Positions 53,236-64,000 of a DNA stretch of 64,000 nt are shown piece after piece (positions within the stretch are counted from its first letter, which is position 1; each line of letters begins with the position of its first letter). Under the pieces are notes generated by a model. That model searched no databases. It saw nothing but the letters and a program-made list of their open reading frames with translations, and was not told the DNA's origin. The stretch comes from Sthenelais limicola (Eukaryota; Annelida; Polychaeta; Phyllodocida; Sigalionidae). The stretch is taken from positions 23,163,323 to 23,227,322 of the forward strand of contig OW804094.1 of NCBI GenBank assembly GCA_942159475.1. The letters are read 5' to 3'. The position numbers and the translations under genes were made by a program.

Positions 53236-53589
53236 CTACTTTGTCACCAAGTCGGCCACTTTTTTCAGATTTACACATGATAGATTACACATCAGGTTAC
53301 ACATCCTTTTTTGGTATGTAGTATGTATGAAAACATGAACGAAGCTACTTGGATTGTTGAAAAAAGGATGCTGCCCGGGTGATGGTTTTTTATTGTGTGA
53401 AACCTATGATCTTGTATAATAATTATCTCTTTGTAATTAATGAACCACTTTCTTTCTCCTTATAATTGTATTAATGAATGCATTTTGTAAAAAAACTTAA
53501 ACATATCAGCGCCAAATGAGAATAGTGTACAACCTACATAATTTCTTTATGCTGAATAAACATCTTTAAAAACAAGGTTTTATGCCCAT
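53162..53589. other. No recognised feature beyond the direct repeat
   Basis: AT-rich non-coding sequence. Confidence 0.4.
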
Positions 53590-53747
53590 ATAAGAAATAT
53601 AGAATGGAACTCGCCTGCAATAATAAAAAAATTATTGGACTTAATTTGTCCACGTAAGCACTCTGTCTACGGCATTGTGCTTATGCGGACGAATCTCGTC
53701 CAATAAATGTTCAATTATTGCTGGCTCGTTCCATTCTCTCTCTGTAT
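53590..53747. mobile_element. Family H hairpin, copy 2
   Basis: The same outer ends as copy 1 (TATAGAATGGAAC / GTTCCATTCTCTCT) with a longer inner stem containing GTAAGCAC...GTGCTTA. Confidence 0.6.
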
Positions 53748-53822
53748 TGCATGGGAAATATTCCATGATGAATACGGAATGTTCTTCCTTTGTTTTACAC
53801 TAACATGCAAGTCCCATTATAT
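53748..53822. mobile_element. Family F fragment
   Basis: AAATATTCCATGATGAATAC...ACATGCAAGTCCC resembles the outer arm of foldback F. Confidence 0.45.
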
Positions 53823-54292
53823 GGGTCGGTTCTTCAGAAAGTGTACAATTTGCCTGTTCCTATCCTCTAAAATAACCCATATTTAAGACAGAAATGTCGT
53901 TCAAATACAGTTCAACGTAACATATTATATGAACCAATGTAGCACCAAATATACCCAGATATGGGTCAGATTTTCAGAAAGTGTACAATTCACCTTCACC
54001 AATCCTCTCAAATAACCCACATTTAAGACAGAAATGAGCTTCAAAATGCAGTTGAACATAACACAACAGATACTTTAAATCAATGCATACCAAATGTATT
54101 TAGATATACCCAGTATTTTTCATATTTCAGTCTAATTTAGGACAATTTCCTAAATGTGTAGAGCTGCCAATTGTACATTTTCTGAAAATCTGACCCATAT
54201 ACCTATTACTTACTTATAACTTTTCAGCCCAATTTCTCAGAATTTCTAAATGTGTAGAGCTGGCGAATGTACAATATCCGAAGATCTGACCC
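53823..54292 (-). mobile_element. Family A MITE, copy 32 (type b), split by copy 33
   Basis: The two parts, 53,823-53,962 and 54,197-54,292, make one element (GGGTCGGTTCTTCAG ... CGAAGATCTGACCC). A second family A copy sits between. Confidence 0.85.
53963..54196 (-). mobile_element. Family A MITE, copy 33 (type b), nested in copy 32
   Basis: Both ends are intact. ATAT is duplicated on each side within copy 32's own sequence (CCCAGATAT / ATATACCTA). Confidence 0.93.
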
Positions 54293-54295
54293 ATA

Positions 54296-54347
54296 AGTCC
54301 TTGCGAATTAAGATTCAAAATGGCGGATATGTAAGTCACCTATTGTA
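54296..54347. mobile_element. Family F end fragment
   Basis: GATTCAAAATGGCGGATATG and CACCTATTG match the right end of foldback F. Confidence 0.55.
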
Positions 54348-54612
54348 CAATCTTCGTATCCTAACCCATATATTGTAGATAAAAACAAACAAAATGAATA
54401 CATGGTGAAAGAGGGGTTGGATTTATATTACAAATATATGACCAGGCTTATTCAAATAGAATTGATCCCAGATAATATCTATAAACTGTAAGGTAGACTT
54501 TCCAATCCCTGATACTTAGGGTAGAAATCCTGTAGATATAGGTCTGGCGCCAGAACAAGCCGATAGAGCGGGTTCAGGACAGTCAGAAATGAGAGGAATA
54601 TTAATCATATGT

Positions 54613-55095
54613 GATGTGTTTCAGGAAAATCACAAGTCGCAAAATTAATATTTTTCAAAGTATTTTTTTCACAAGATCTCTTTATTAAATGTTTTGATTT
54701 TTAGAGGGTCTAGCACTTGTTGTCATATGAATTCATGTAACGAATTTCGGGACATTGTTTGTTTTTGTTTTTAAATATATTTATTCAGCAGAGTGAAATT
54801 ATGCAGTTACACACGTACTATTCTCATTTGAGGCTGATATGGATGAATAAATTGAATATATCCTTGAGTTTTGAAGGCCTTCGTATGGAGTATATTTAGT
54901 TACTTTACTGGTAATTACCCATCCAGGAACATTGCAAACTTTTTTCAAAAATAAAAATATCTAACCTAAAATACAGAAACACTCATTAGGTGTCCTAGTG
55001 TTTATTACCATTGGAATCACACTCCTGTTTTCAAATATGGTGATATCTCAAAATCCATATTTTGCGACTAGTGACTCATTTTCCTATAACGGATC
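54613..55095. mobile_element. Family D element, copy 6
   Basis: It starts GATGTGTTTCAGGAAAATCA and ends GACTCATTTTCCTATAACGG plus ATC. Longer than other copies (about 480 bp) because of extra AT-rich interior. Confidence 0.75.
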
Positions 55096-55295
55096 ACAAA
55101 TTGGTACATGAAAAACAAGGAATGAATTGGGTGGGAATTGATAGGGGGCAGAGAAATATCTTAATATTAATCTTAATATCTTATATATTAATATTTTGCA
55201 AAAGCATTTTATTCACAAAACCTCTTTGTAGGAATGTTCTTATGTTTTGGAAGGCTTAGCGCTTTGAGTTATACTATAATTTATGTACCAAATGT

Positions 55296-55685
55296 GATGT
55301 GTTTCAGGAAAATGAGTCATAAATTGATATTTTTCAAATTAAATTTTTCACAAGATCACATTATTGGAATGTTCTGATTTGTGGAGGATTTGTCACTTAT
55401 GGCTATATCAATCGATGTATCAAATTTCAGGACAATCTATGTAATATATCCTTTAGTTTTAAAGGTACTCATGGACTACCTTTAGTTACTTTACTGTTTA
55501 GTGACCCCCAGAAATATTGGAAACCTTTTTTTCAAAAACGAAAATATCAAACTTAACTAGAAATAGTTATTAGATTATTGAACTGTTTACTATAATTGGA
55601 ATCGGCTTGATGTCATCTTTTCAAATATAATGGTATCTCAAAATCTTTTTTTTGCGACTTATGACTCTTTTTCCTGAAACAGATC
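55296..55685. mobile_element. Family D element, copy 7
   Basis: Both ends are present. The 8-bp flanks CCAAATGT and GCAAATGT differ by one base, supporting an 8-bp duplication. Confidence 0.82.
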
Positions 55686-55691
55686 GCAAAT

Positions 55692-55947
55692 GTTAAGACA
55701 GTGTATTAAATATATCATTGCGTTTCAAAGGTCATCCTATGGAGTATATTTATTTTCTTTATTGGTAATTGCCCACCCAGAAATATTGCAAACTTTTTAA
55801 AAACATGAATATATCAAATATAATACATATAAACATTACTTAGATGCTCTAAATGTTTACCATCGGTAAAACCCAATTGATCTCATCTTTACAAATATCT
55901 CAAAATCCATTTTGTGCGACTTGTGACTCTTTGACCTGAAACACATC
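55692..55947. mobile_element. Family D right-half fragment
   Basis: Interior motifs (GGAGTATATTTA, GGTAATTGCCCACCCAGAAA) and the right end, CCTGAAACACATC, are present. The left half is missing. Confidence 0.65.
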
Positions 55948-56024
55948 ACAAATATATCACTTTTCAAGATTGTTCCAGGCCTTGAATTAATTTATTATTC
56001 AAACTCCAGGATTTTCACTGCAGT

Positions 56025-56257
56025 CTGAAGTCGTCAGAAAATGTACAATTCACCTTCACTAATCCTCTTAAATATCCCAAATTTCAGTCAAAACTAAAGT
56101 TCAAAAAACAGTTCAACCTAACCAAACAGATTGCTAGAATCAATGCAATGTCGAATATACTCGAATTCACCAAGTATTGGCCAAATTGCAGCCTAATTTA
56201 GCAGAATTTACTAAGTGTGTACAGCTGCCAATTGTACATTTTCTGAAAATCTGACCC
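56025..56257 (-). mobile_element. Family A MITE, copy 34 (type a)
   Basis: The left tip has decayed (CTGAAGTCGTCAG) and the right end, CTGAAAATCTGACCC, is intact. Confidence 0.82.
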
Positions 56258-56477
56258 TTTAAAAGGCCCTGCAGATACCCACCTCAATGTATCTACTATG
56301 GGGGTATGGTTGATACCTCTCCACCTTTAGAACCTCTCTAATGAAGGACGGAGAGAAAACAGGAATGTGTTGATTCTGATACCAACATCTGTCCAGTTAC
56401 CCGGATGTGGAAACAAACACGTGGTTATCCTGGAGGTTTGCCAGTCCAGCCTCCTCAAAACTAGCCCATCAGCTGAG

Positions 56478-56590
56478 CACTCTAGGCCCAAAGATGAAAG
56501 AGTCCCTTCAAATGAAGGCAAAGCCTCTCACCTCAAACCGCTAAGTGACATTATAATTCCATTAAGACCACAAAATGTCATTATAATCGG
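56478..56590 (+). mobile_element. Family B MITE, copy 9 (right half missing)
   Basis: CACTCTAGGCCCAAAGATGA through ATAATTCCATTAAGACC, then breaks off. Confidence 0.7.
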
Positions 56591-56765
56591 ATAATATCCT
56601 ACATTACAATATGCCAAAAGTTTTCCACGCAATTATCGTGTTCGAGTTTTTAAGAAATTGGGCAGTGCTTCTGACAGTGTAAAGCCTATGGAGTCAATGG
56701 CCTGGCTTCAGTTTTTAATAATCCAAAGGGAGAAATCTTGCATTTTGGGTCATATGAAAGTGTTT

Positions 56766-57308
56766 TGATTGAGTCCAATTCTCCAGAATCTCCTGATTCC
56801 GAATTTGCGAAGTGCCACTCTGTAACTTTTGGGGAATTCTAATGGCAGATGTAATTGTAATTTGAACGAGATCAGAATAAAAATACAATATATATATTGA
56901 CGTTTGAAAGAAAAAGTTAATAAATGTAAATTTGAAGGCCTTCATTATGGGGTATATTTAGTTACTTTACTGGTAATTACCCATCAAGAAACATTGCAAA
57001 CGTTTTTGTTTTTTTCAAAAATAAAAATATTAAACATAAAATATAGAAGTACTAATTAGATGTCCCAGTGGTTACTATAATTGGAATCAGCTTGATCTCC
57101 TCTTTTCAAATATGGTGATATCTCAAAATACATTTTGTGCGACTTATGACTCATATTCCTGAAACGGATCACATATCAACGTGTTCTGATTGAATCCAAA
57201 TCTCCAGAATCTCCTGATTCCGAATTTGCGAAGGGCCACTCTGTAACTTTTGGGGAATTCTAATTATTGACGTTTGAAACAAAAAGTTAATAAATGTAAA
57301 TTTAAATA
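56766..57308. repeat. Direct duplication bracketing a family D fragment
   Basis: TCTCCAGAATCTCCTGATTC...CTTTTGGGGAATTCTAA and GTTAATAAATGTAAATTT at 56,766-56,935 recur at about 57,187-57,308, with a ~110-bp internal deletion in the second copy. A family D right half (56,936-57,172) lies between. Confidence 0.8.
56936..57172. mobile_element. Family D right-half fragment
   Basis: TATATTTAGTTACTTTACTG through GACTCATATTCCTGAAACGG plus ATC. The left half is missing. Confidence 0.65.
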
Positions 57309-57345
57309 TGCTTTCGTAATTGGCAAGATCTTCGAAGGTACAGGT

Positions 57346-57514
57346 TCTGATCAGATAAGAATTGTATGTCAGTGATTGGACGCCAACTTGGCTAATAGCT
57401 TCCCTGGCTCTGATATATGCATCTTAATGGGATTCTAATGGTATTCTGCGGTTGAGGGCGAGATGCTTCTTTCCCTCAGTTCGGAGGGACTCTATCAGCT
57501 CTGAGCCTAGACTG
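57346..57514 (-). mobile_element. Family B MITE, copy 10 (left tip missing)
   Basis: GATCAGATAAGAATTGTATG through CTGAGCCTAGACTG. Confidence 0.7.
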
Positions 57515-57609
57515 GGATGGGTTTTCTATGTGTGCCAAGGCCAGCCATACAACAGTGAGGTGATTGATCTGATACTGCCTCCCCATGAATTATCTCCCAA
57601 AGGTTATAC

Positions 57610-57827
57610 GGGTCAGATTTTCAGAAAATGTACAATTGGCAGCTCTACACATTTAAGAAATACTGCTAAATTAGACTGAAAAATGATAAATACCGGGTAT
57701 ATCTGAGTACAGTTGGTATCACATTGATTTAAAGTATCTGTTTTGCTACATAAACTACATTTTGAAGCATGTGAGTTATTTGAGATAATTGGAATAGATG
57801 AATTGTACATTTCTGAAAATCTGACTC
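57610..57827 (+). mobile_element. Family A MITE, copy 35 (type b)
   Basis: Ends GGGTCAGATTTTCAG and CTGAAAATCTGACTC. A ~15-bp internal deletion lies near 57,770. Confidence 0.85.
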
Positions 57828-58012
57828 ATAGAGTCACTGGGACAAGGCGGTTACAGCTAGGAACAATATTTTCACCTTTTAAATTATGCATTCCTTTGAT
57901 GCAATTTACGTTTTACTTCCTTTGCATCAAACTTGTATGTATTAAGTGATATGTTATTCATGGTGAGAAATCTCATCCTGCATTTCATCACCTCCTATAT
58001 ATTTCTCTGTAG

Positions 58013-58040
58013 ATTGTGCATTTTCCGAAAATCGGCCTTA
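58013..58040. mobile_element. Family A right-end fragment
   Basis: GATTGTGCATTTTCCGAAAA followed by TCGGCC is a lone right terminus, resembling the ends of copy 5. Confidence 0.5.
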
Positions 58041-58049
58041 TGCATACAT

Positions 58050-58283
58050 GGGTCAGATTTTTAGAGATGTACAATTGGCAGCTGTACACATTTAGTAAAT
58101 TCTTCTAAATTAGGCTGCAATTTGGTCAATACTAGGTAAATTCGAGTATATTCGGCATTGCATTAATTCTAGTAATCTGTTTGGTTAGGTTGAACTGTAT
58201 TTTGAACTTTATCTTCGTCTGAAATTTGGGTTATTTGAGAGGATTGGTGAAGTTGAATTGTACATTTTCTGAAAACCTGACCC
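58050..58283 (+). mobile_element. Family A MITE, copy 36 (type a)
   Basis: Ends GGGTCAGATTTTTAG and CTGAAAACCTGACCC. Confidence 0.88.
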
Positions 58284-58473
58284 AGATATAGGACATTTGG
58301 TTGGAATAAAGGTAAATTTAGGAAAAATAAAAACATCAAGAAGAGAGGTGTTATCTGCCATCAACATACCAGAAGAAAAGAAAGCTTAAGATAATAGCTT
58401 GTCAATCAGAAATCTGCTATTCATTATCGGGGGCCATGGTGGTGGTGGTGGTATTGGTGGAGTGAGAGTAGAT

Positions 58474-58710
58474 GGCTCTGATTTTCAGAAAATGTACAAT
58501 TCGCCTTCACCAATCCTCTCAAATAACCCACATTTAAGACAAAAAATGAGCTTCAAAATGCAGTTTAACATAACAGAACTGATACTTTAAATCAATGCGA
58601 TACCAAATATACTCAGATATACCCGGTATTCTTCATTTTTCAGCCTAATTTAGGAGAATTTTCCTAAATGTGTAAAACTGCAAATTGTACATTTTCTGAA
58701 AATCTGACTG
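58474..58710 (-). mobile_element. Family A MITE, copy 37 (type b)
   Basis: Ends GGCTCTGATTTTCAG and CTGAAAATCTGACTG. AGAT flanks both sides. Confidence 0.88.
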
Positions 58711-59056
58711 AGATGGAGTAGGAGAAGGAAGAGGATGGTATCTCACATTTTCCCGCACATTAGGTGTGTTTCCCATTTTACCCCACTCCTATACCTTGAA
58801 AATTTACCCCACCTAAATCTTTTTTGCCTCCCAAAACTAATTAAAGCAGAGAAATACGTCTTGTATACAAAAAAGAAAACCTTAACGGGTGTAGGTTTCT
58901 TGTTTAAACAGTTGCCTAGAAGGTGTTTTCTAAAAATAAAAAATTCCCTCCCTACCTAGTTTTCGGCTATATAAATCGGAAACAAATCAATTTCTCATTT
59001 GGCCTTAAACCTAGAAACGGTTCTAGGAAGTAGTGCACACGTACACCTCTATTCAA
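58711..59056. other. No recognised feature
   Basis: A 74-codon frame (58,735-58,959) has no recognisable domain. Confidence 0.35.
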
Positions 59057-59291
59057 GGGTCAGATTTTCAGAAAATGCACAATCGGCAGCTCTACAAATG
59101 TGGTAACTTCTGTTAAATTAGACAGAAAAATTGTACATAATGGGTACATCAGAGTATCTTTGGCATTGTGTTGATTAGAAATATCTCTTTCATTGTGTCA
59201 AACTGCATTTTGAACGTCACTTTTGACTTAAATTTGGGTTATTTGAGAGGATTGGTGAAGGTGAATTGTGCATTTTCTGAAAATCTCACCC
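59057..59291 (+). mobile_element. Family A MITE, copy 38 (type c)
   Basis: Ends GGGTCAGATTTTCAG and CTGAAAATCTCACCC. The flanks no longer match clearly. Confidence 0.85.
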
Positions 59292-59652
59292 ATGAGGGAC
59301 TTCTAGGGAGTGTGAGAGAGCACATGGCAAGATCACTCCAGAAAAAATAGGTTCTCATTTATTTCTTGCTGGTCCTTAGGACCTTTATGTGTTTTTTGGA
59401 AAGCTATCATGCAGAACAATACCCATTATATAGGAATCAACACCCAGAAGATTATATTTTATTAGAAATATTTTGTATTGTAATCTTCAGGTATTTATCA
59501 GGATAGTTGTTGTTGTAGTTTTATTTCGTGACAGATATATCATACATCAAATCAAGAAAACGGACGAATCATTTTACAGCTAATAAAATTGATTTCCATC
59601 TACGGATATACTCTCGTAGATCTTCCAGGGTGTCCCTGAGTCTTTGTTAATA
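59292..59652. other. No recognised feature
   Basis: AT-rich non-coding sequence up to the poly(T) that marks the LINE 3' end. Confidence 0.4.
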
Positions 59653-62600
59653 TTTTTTTTTTTGAACAAATTTATTTTATCAGGAGGTTATCAAGTTTAC
59701 AGCAATCTCACCCGTAGGTGATTTTCGTTGTACCCTGAGAATATTGTCTTTAAAAAAGTACATAGAGGTGTGGACGGAAGAAAAGTTTAACAACTGGCTA
59801 GGATAATATAGAGTTAGACATTATGTCACAAGCATTTACATTACAATTAATGATGATGATAATGAGATGGAGAAAATGAGGTAAAAATACGGTCTATTAA
59901 AACATTTACAAATATTACCAATCAAAGGGATGTGAGAGGGTGTCAGGTTTTTTCCTGAAATTAGGTATATAATAAGTACCATTACATAAAGAGCGACGCT
60001 ATACAAATAATATTTACCAAGAGTTACAATATATACATACAAGAATAGATAGCGACGTAGGTTACAAATAAGTAAACAAGTACTGATCTAACATCATATA
60101 CGGAGAAGGCCGACATAAGGGCCAAAATAGAACAAGACAGCAATGCAATATAACACAGTGAGGGTGGAACCAACAGACCATGTCCACCGTTCGAGTACTA
60201 TACAAACAGGGTCTACACATAGTACACAGAATTAAAGGTGTCACAGAATTATTTATAGCTCACACAAGAAGGGGTAGGGATTACGGCATAGGCCGCTGAT
60301 CCCCTGCCCCATGGTTAGGGGCCTGGAGACCAAAATAGTATCGTTTCAAATTTACTTTAAAGTTCAACGGGTCACCAATTAATCTAATATTAGCAGGCAG
60401 TCTATTCCAGGTACTGACAAGAGAGTTAAATACACACTTAGAGTCTTTCCCAGAACGGGGAATAAAACTAGTCATGGTAGGTGCAGCAGCTTGCCTAGTG
60501 TGCCTCGGAGGGATAGAACCTTTGCCATTCATGTAAACCTCCCTATGTGCAATCTTGGCAAGATTAAAAGATAATCTGTTACTAATACTCATTGTTTTAC
60601 TAATACGAAGAAGTTCTGCATTGGGGGTATAATAGTCACAGTTAAGGGCGATACGCAGGATTCTATTCTGTATCTTTTGTAATTTTGATAATAAAGATTG
60701 ATTCAAAGGAGTCAGACAGAAGAGAGAGTAATCAAAAATCGATAACAATTTAGATTTGGCTATAATTAGAGCCGCATCTTTGGTCAAGTTACAACGGATT
60801 TTGCGAAAAATAAAGATTTTGCTGTTGAGCTGACGGGTCAGACCGTCATATTGGTTTTTCATAGATAAATTTTGATCGATAGTAATACCTAAATAATCGT
60901 AACGGTCAACTATAACCAGGGGCTCAGCATTAAGTGATATAATCGGTCTAAGGTCCTTCAATAAAGGGGGTGGGCCAAACAGCATAACCTTAGTCTTATT
61001 AATGTTAACAAGCAGTTTGTTACATATACTCCAATTATAAAATACAGACAAGTCACTATTAATCTTATTAACACAATCATCAGGATTGTTACCGGATAAG
61101 TACAAAACGGTATCATCCGCGTATTGAATAATTTTACAGTTCATATTAAGATGCTTAAGGTCATTTGCATATATTAAAAACATGATCGGGCCCAAAATTG
61201 AGCCCTGAGGTACTCCATAATTAATTGATTTTTCAGAGGAAAGGTTATCACCCAACTTCACCTTTTGCAACCTCCCATTTAGATAAGAGGCAAACCAATT
61301 TATACTATGTTGGGACAGGCCAATGTCATTTAATTTTTCTAATAAGATATTATGCACAACCGAATCAAACGCCTTACTAAAATCAATATACACCACGACA
61401 GAAAATTTTTTACTATGAGCAGCAACATTTAGGTCAGAGATAAAATCATATAAGGCTTCGGTTGTCGAGTGGCCTGCTTGAAAGCCCAACTGCTTGGGAC
61501 TAAGTATATTATTGGCATTAAGGTAACCCATAAGATTATCTACGATCAGTTTTTCAAATATTTTTCCTCCTATATGAGTCAGGGAAATCGGGCGTACATC
61601 GCTAGGTATTTTTGGGATAGCAATTTTAGGTATTGGTCTAACTACCGCAACCTTCCACGCAGAAGGAAAGGTACAGGTTCGTAGTGATAGCTTATATAGG
61701 TATAACATATGCATGCTTAGAATACAGAAGGCATCTTTATATATTCGCGAGTTGATATTTATACAACCAGAATTCTTGTTAATATCAGTATTTTGGAGCA
61801 GTTTTAATAAATCCGGTAATGTTAATACAATCTCAGACCATGGGTATTGTATGGTTTCAAGTAATCTAGGTCTAGGTGGGGTTGGTCCAATCGCAGCATT
61901 TACCTTACTACCCACCGTACAGAAGTGATCATTTAGACCATTCACTAATAGATCTTTAACTACAATCTTGTTATTAATACATAGACTAGATATATCACCT
62001 TCATCATCACCCTCAATGTCACGAACTACATTCCAGAATTTTTTCGAGTCTTTTTTATGTCTATACAATAACTGTTTATAATAATCCGATTTGGCGGTTG
62101 CTACCGATCTATTACATTCATTTTTTACAGCCTTAGCTCTTGTCAAGTCAACGGGATTTTTAGTTCGGTTAGCCTTTCTGTACAGTTTGTCTCTTCTTTT
62201 ACCCAGTTCACGAAGATCATTACTAAACCAAGGTGGATTTACCGCTTTCTCTTTAAACCTTTTGAATGGGGCAATACAATTCGCACATTCGAGAATCCTG
62301 TCATATAGGATTGACCAACAGTCATTTACACAATTTGATGCAAAATAAATATCCCAGTTATAAGCAAGTAATTTCCTTTGGAGGTCATTATAATTATATC
62401 TACTAAAATCACGACCAAATATAGCAACCTTGGGTCTAACAAGAGTGATTTTCTTAAATACAAGGTAGGTAGGTTGGTGATCCGACAAAGAGTAGTTGAT
62501 AGTACCATTAAAATTATCCGTCTTACAGTTTATCATAAATAAGTCAAGTGTTGAATTACGTAATAAACCAAATCTAGTTATTTCCCTGGATATAATGGTA

Positions 62601-62930
62601 AGGTTTTTCGTATTGCAGTAATCAAACAATGCTTTTGATTTTGGGTCCTTAACACCGATGTCAATATTCATGTCCCCACATACAATAATGTTAGATTGAA
62701 TGGGGCAGCATACACCTTTTATCGCATCTAGATCATCCAAGAAACACTTAATATTACCATTGGGAGGGCGGTAACACACAAGGGTATAATAGGTAGGGAT
62801 TTTATCTCTAGTTAGAGACAAAAAAAGTATCTCACTATTATCATTAGATATAGACAGAGTAGGGTCAAAAGTGACCAAATCTTGTAGTTTTATTATTAAT
62901 GGTTTCATTTAGCACCTTGTGATGTTCTAT
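59653..62930 (-). mobile_element. LINE on minus strand, 5'-truncated, poly(A) at low-coordinate end
   Basis: The poly(T) at 59,653-59,663 is the 3' poly(A) read on this strand. A ~620-bp 3' UTR precedes the ORF2 stop. The element stops near 62,910-62,930, inside the endonuclease domain. About 3.3 kb in all. Confidence 0.88.
60281..62908 (-). pseudogene. LINE ORF2: partial endonuclease plus intact reverse transcriptase
   Basis: 875 codons without a stop. Residues 1-150 are the C-terminal two thirds of an APE-type endonuclease, with GDMNID at 78-83 and the terminal SDH at 142-144. The ATG follows a TAA directly and the first ~80-100 residues of the domain are absent, so the start is not genuine. 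RT motifs: YIDFSKAFDSVVHN with catalytic D509, GVPQGS at 565-570, YADD at 596-599. The C terminus has WNRLPANIR. This is a CR1/Jockey-type ORF2. It is related to, but clearly different from, the LINE at 35.5-37.3 kb. The long intact frame implies recent insertion; loss of the endonuclease N terminus should make it immobile. Confidence 0.88.
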
Positions 62931-63138
62931 TACTATTACCTAACATTTTTTATAAACTTATAACACAATATACATTCATACAGTTATTCAAATATCCATA
63001 AAAACGGATTTTACCTTCAGTCACTTCTAATACAATACAGTATTGTTCGCTATCGAACATATTCTTATTTTACTTTAGTATAATGTGTTTTTCAAATGTA
63101 CATGGGCTTACAGGCCATCCTAAAAAAATAAAGGATAG

Positions 63139-63371
63139 GGGTCCGATTTTCAGAAAACGTACACTTGGCAGATCTACAGATGTAGTATATTCTGCTAAAT
63201 TATACTAAAAAAATTATAAATACTGGGTATATCTAAGTATACTTTGTGTTGTCTTGATTTCAAAAACCTGTCTGGCTTTGCTGAATTGTATTTGAACCTT
63301 AATTTTGTCTTAAATTAGGGTTATTTAAGAGTATTGTTGAAGGCCATTTGTACATTTTCTGGCAATTTCAA
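63139..63371 (+). mobile_element. Family A MITE, copy 39 (type c, right tip decayed)
   Basis: Left end GGGTCCGATTTTCAG; the right end degenerates after CATTTTCTGGCAATTTC. Confidence 0.78.
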
Positions 63372-63637
63372 AGAGAAATGAAAGGTTCATCATCTACAAT
63401 AATGGCTACAATAATTGTAAGTTGACAAGGTTCTAAGCATATTGCACCTAGATTTGACAGCTTCATTTAAGGTTTAGGAATAGTAGATCAAAAACCAGTA
63501 ATTAGTTAGTTGCTCATTAAATATTGGAACTCACCGTTTCATTTACATTTCTGAGTAATTGAATAGAGATATTGCAATAAATATCAGTAGTGTAACGCAG
63601 TATGAATCTGAGAAAAGGATTTAAGGAATAAGAAATG

Positions 63638-64000
63638 GGTTGTATTTCAGGAAAATGGGTCACAAGTCGCAAAAATGCTATTTTACAGAGTGAAATATTC
63701 ACCAGATATCTTTAATTGAATGTTCTGATTTTCAGTGGGTTTAGCCCTTTTAGTCATATAAATGTATGTATTAAATTTCAGGACAGTGCATTTAACATAT
63801 ATTTGTGTTTCGAAGGTTATGCTATGGAGTACATTTTAGTTGCTTTACTGGTAATTGCCCACCAAGAAATATTGCAAACTTTTTTTTTCAAAAATAAAAA
63901 TAAATTGGAAATATTTAATAGCTATCCTAATGATTACCATCATTCGAATCACAGCTTTTCAAATATGATGATATCTCAAAACCCATTTTAATGCGACTTG
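63638..64000. mobile_element. Family D element, copy 8, cut by the window end
   Basis: It starts GGGTTGTATTTCAGGAAAAT and reaches AAAACCCATTTTAATGCGAC at the last base, just short of its right end. Confidence 0.75.

Overview
This 64 kb window is non-coding, repeat-dominated DNA from an animal nuclear genome. It is AT-rich and has no operon-like gene layout. I find no convincing host protein-coding gene and no RNA gene. The mix of very dense MITEs, CR1/Jockey-like LINEs, a Ty3/gypsy element and LINE/SINE-like tails ending in (TCAC)n suggests a marine invertebrate, probably a mollusc or another lophotrochozoan. That placement is an inference, not something shown by a host gene.

Positions 1-25.6 kb: about two dozen copies of a ~235-bp MITE, here 'family A' (ends GGGTCAGATTTTCAG, 4-bp target duplications). 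They mix with family B (~200 bp, ends CAGTCTAGGCCC), family D (300-490 bp, ends GATGTGTTTCAGG, 8-bp target duplications), a foldback family F, a 212-bp hairpin MITE, a ~1 kb pyrimidine tract, a LINE 3' fragment (about 8.7-9.5 kb) and a 1.7-kb element G with clustered palindromes in both subterminal regions.

Positions 25,688-42,250: one LTR retrotransposon with 465-bp LTRs differing at about four sites, a perfect GTATT target duplication, a tRNA-His-type primer site and a polypurine tract. It carries gag (coiled coil, capsid-like region, CCHC knuckle), a G_GGA_AAC -1 frameshift site, and pol (protease, RT with YLDD, RNase H). After the insertions come a pol tail with four AT-hook cores and a large third ORF (~779 codons; Ser/Arg-rich, two C2H2-like fingers, coiled coil) before the 3' LTR. 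An intron-like sequence precedes that ORF. Pol is broken by 6.4 kb of foreign DNA, and the whole integrase region is missing.

The foreign DNA in pol is (i) a ~2.3-kb DNA transposon Z (25-bp inverted ends) into which a second, nearly identical Z has jumped in the opposite orientation, giving a TAA duplication and a palindrome with 2.1-kb arms, and (ii) a 5'-truncated poly(A) LINE.

Positions 42.3-64 kb: a ~1.7-kb, 27-bp minisatellite open in several frames on both strands; further families A, B, D, E, F and H; three 149-bp tandem copies; a purine tract; segmental duplications that carry both filled and empty MITE sites; an array of paired MITEs; and a minus-strand LINE with an 875-codon endonuclease-RT reading frame, 5' truncated.

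The parts most worth following up are the LTR element's accessory modules (AT-hook tail, zinc-finger ORF3, twin TAG contexts, intron), the self-nested Z palindrome, and the family A insertion series with paralogous empty sites.
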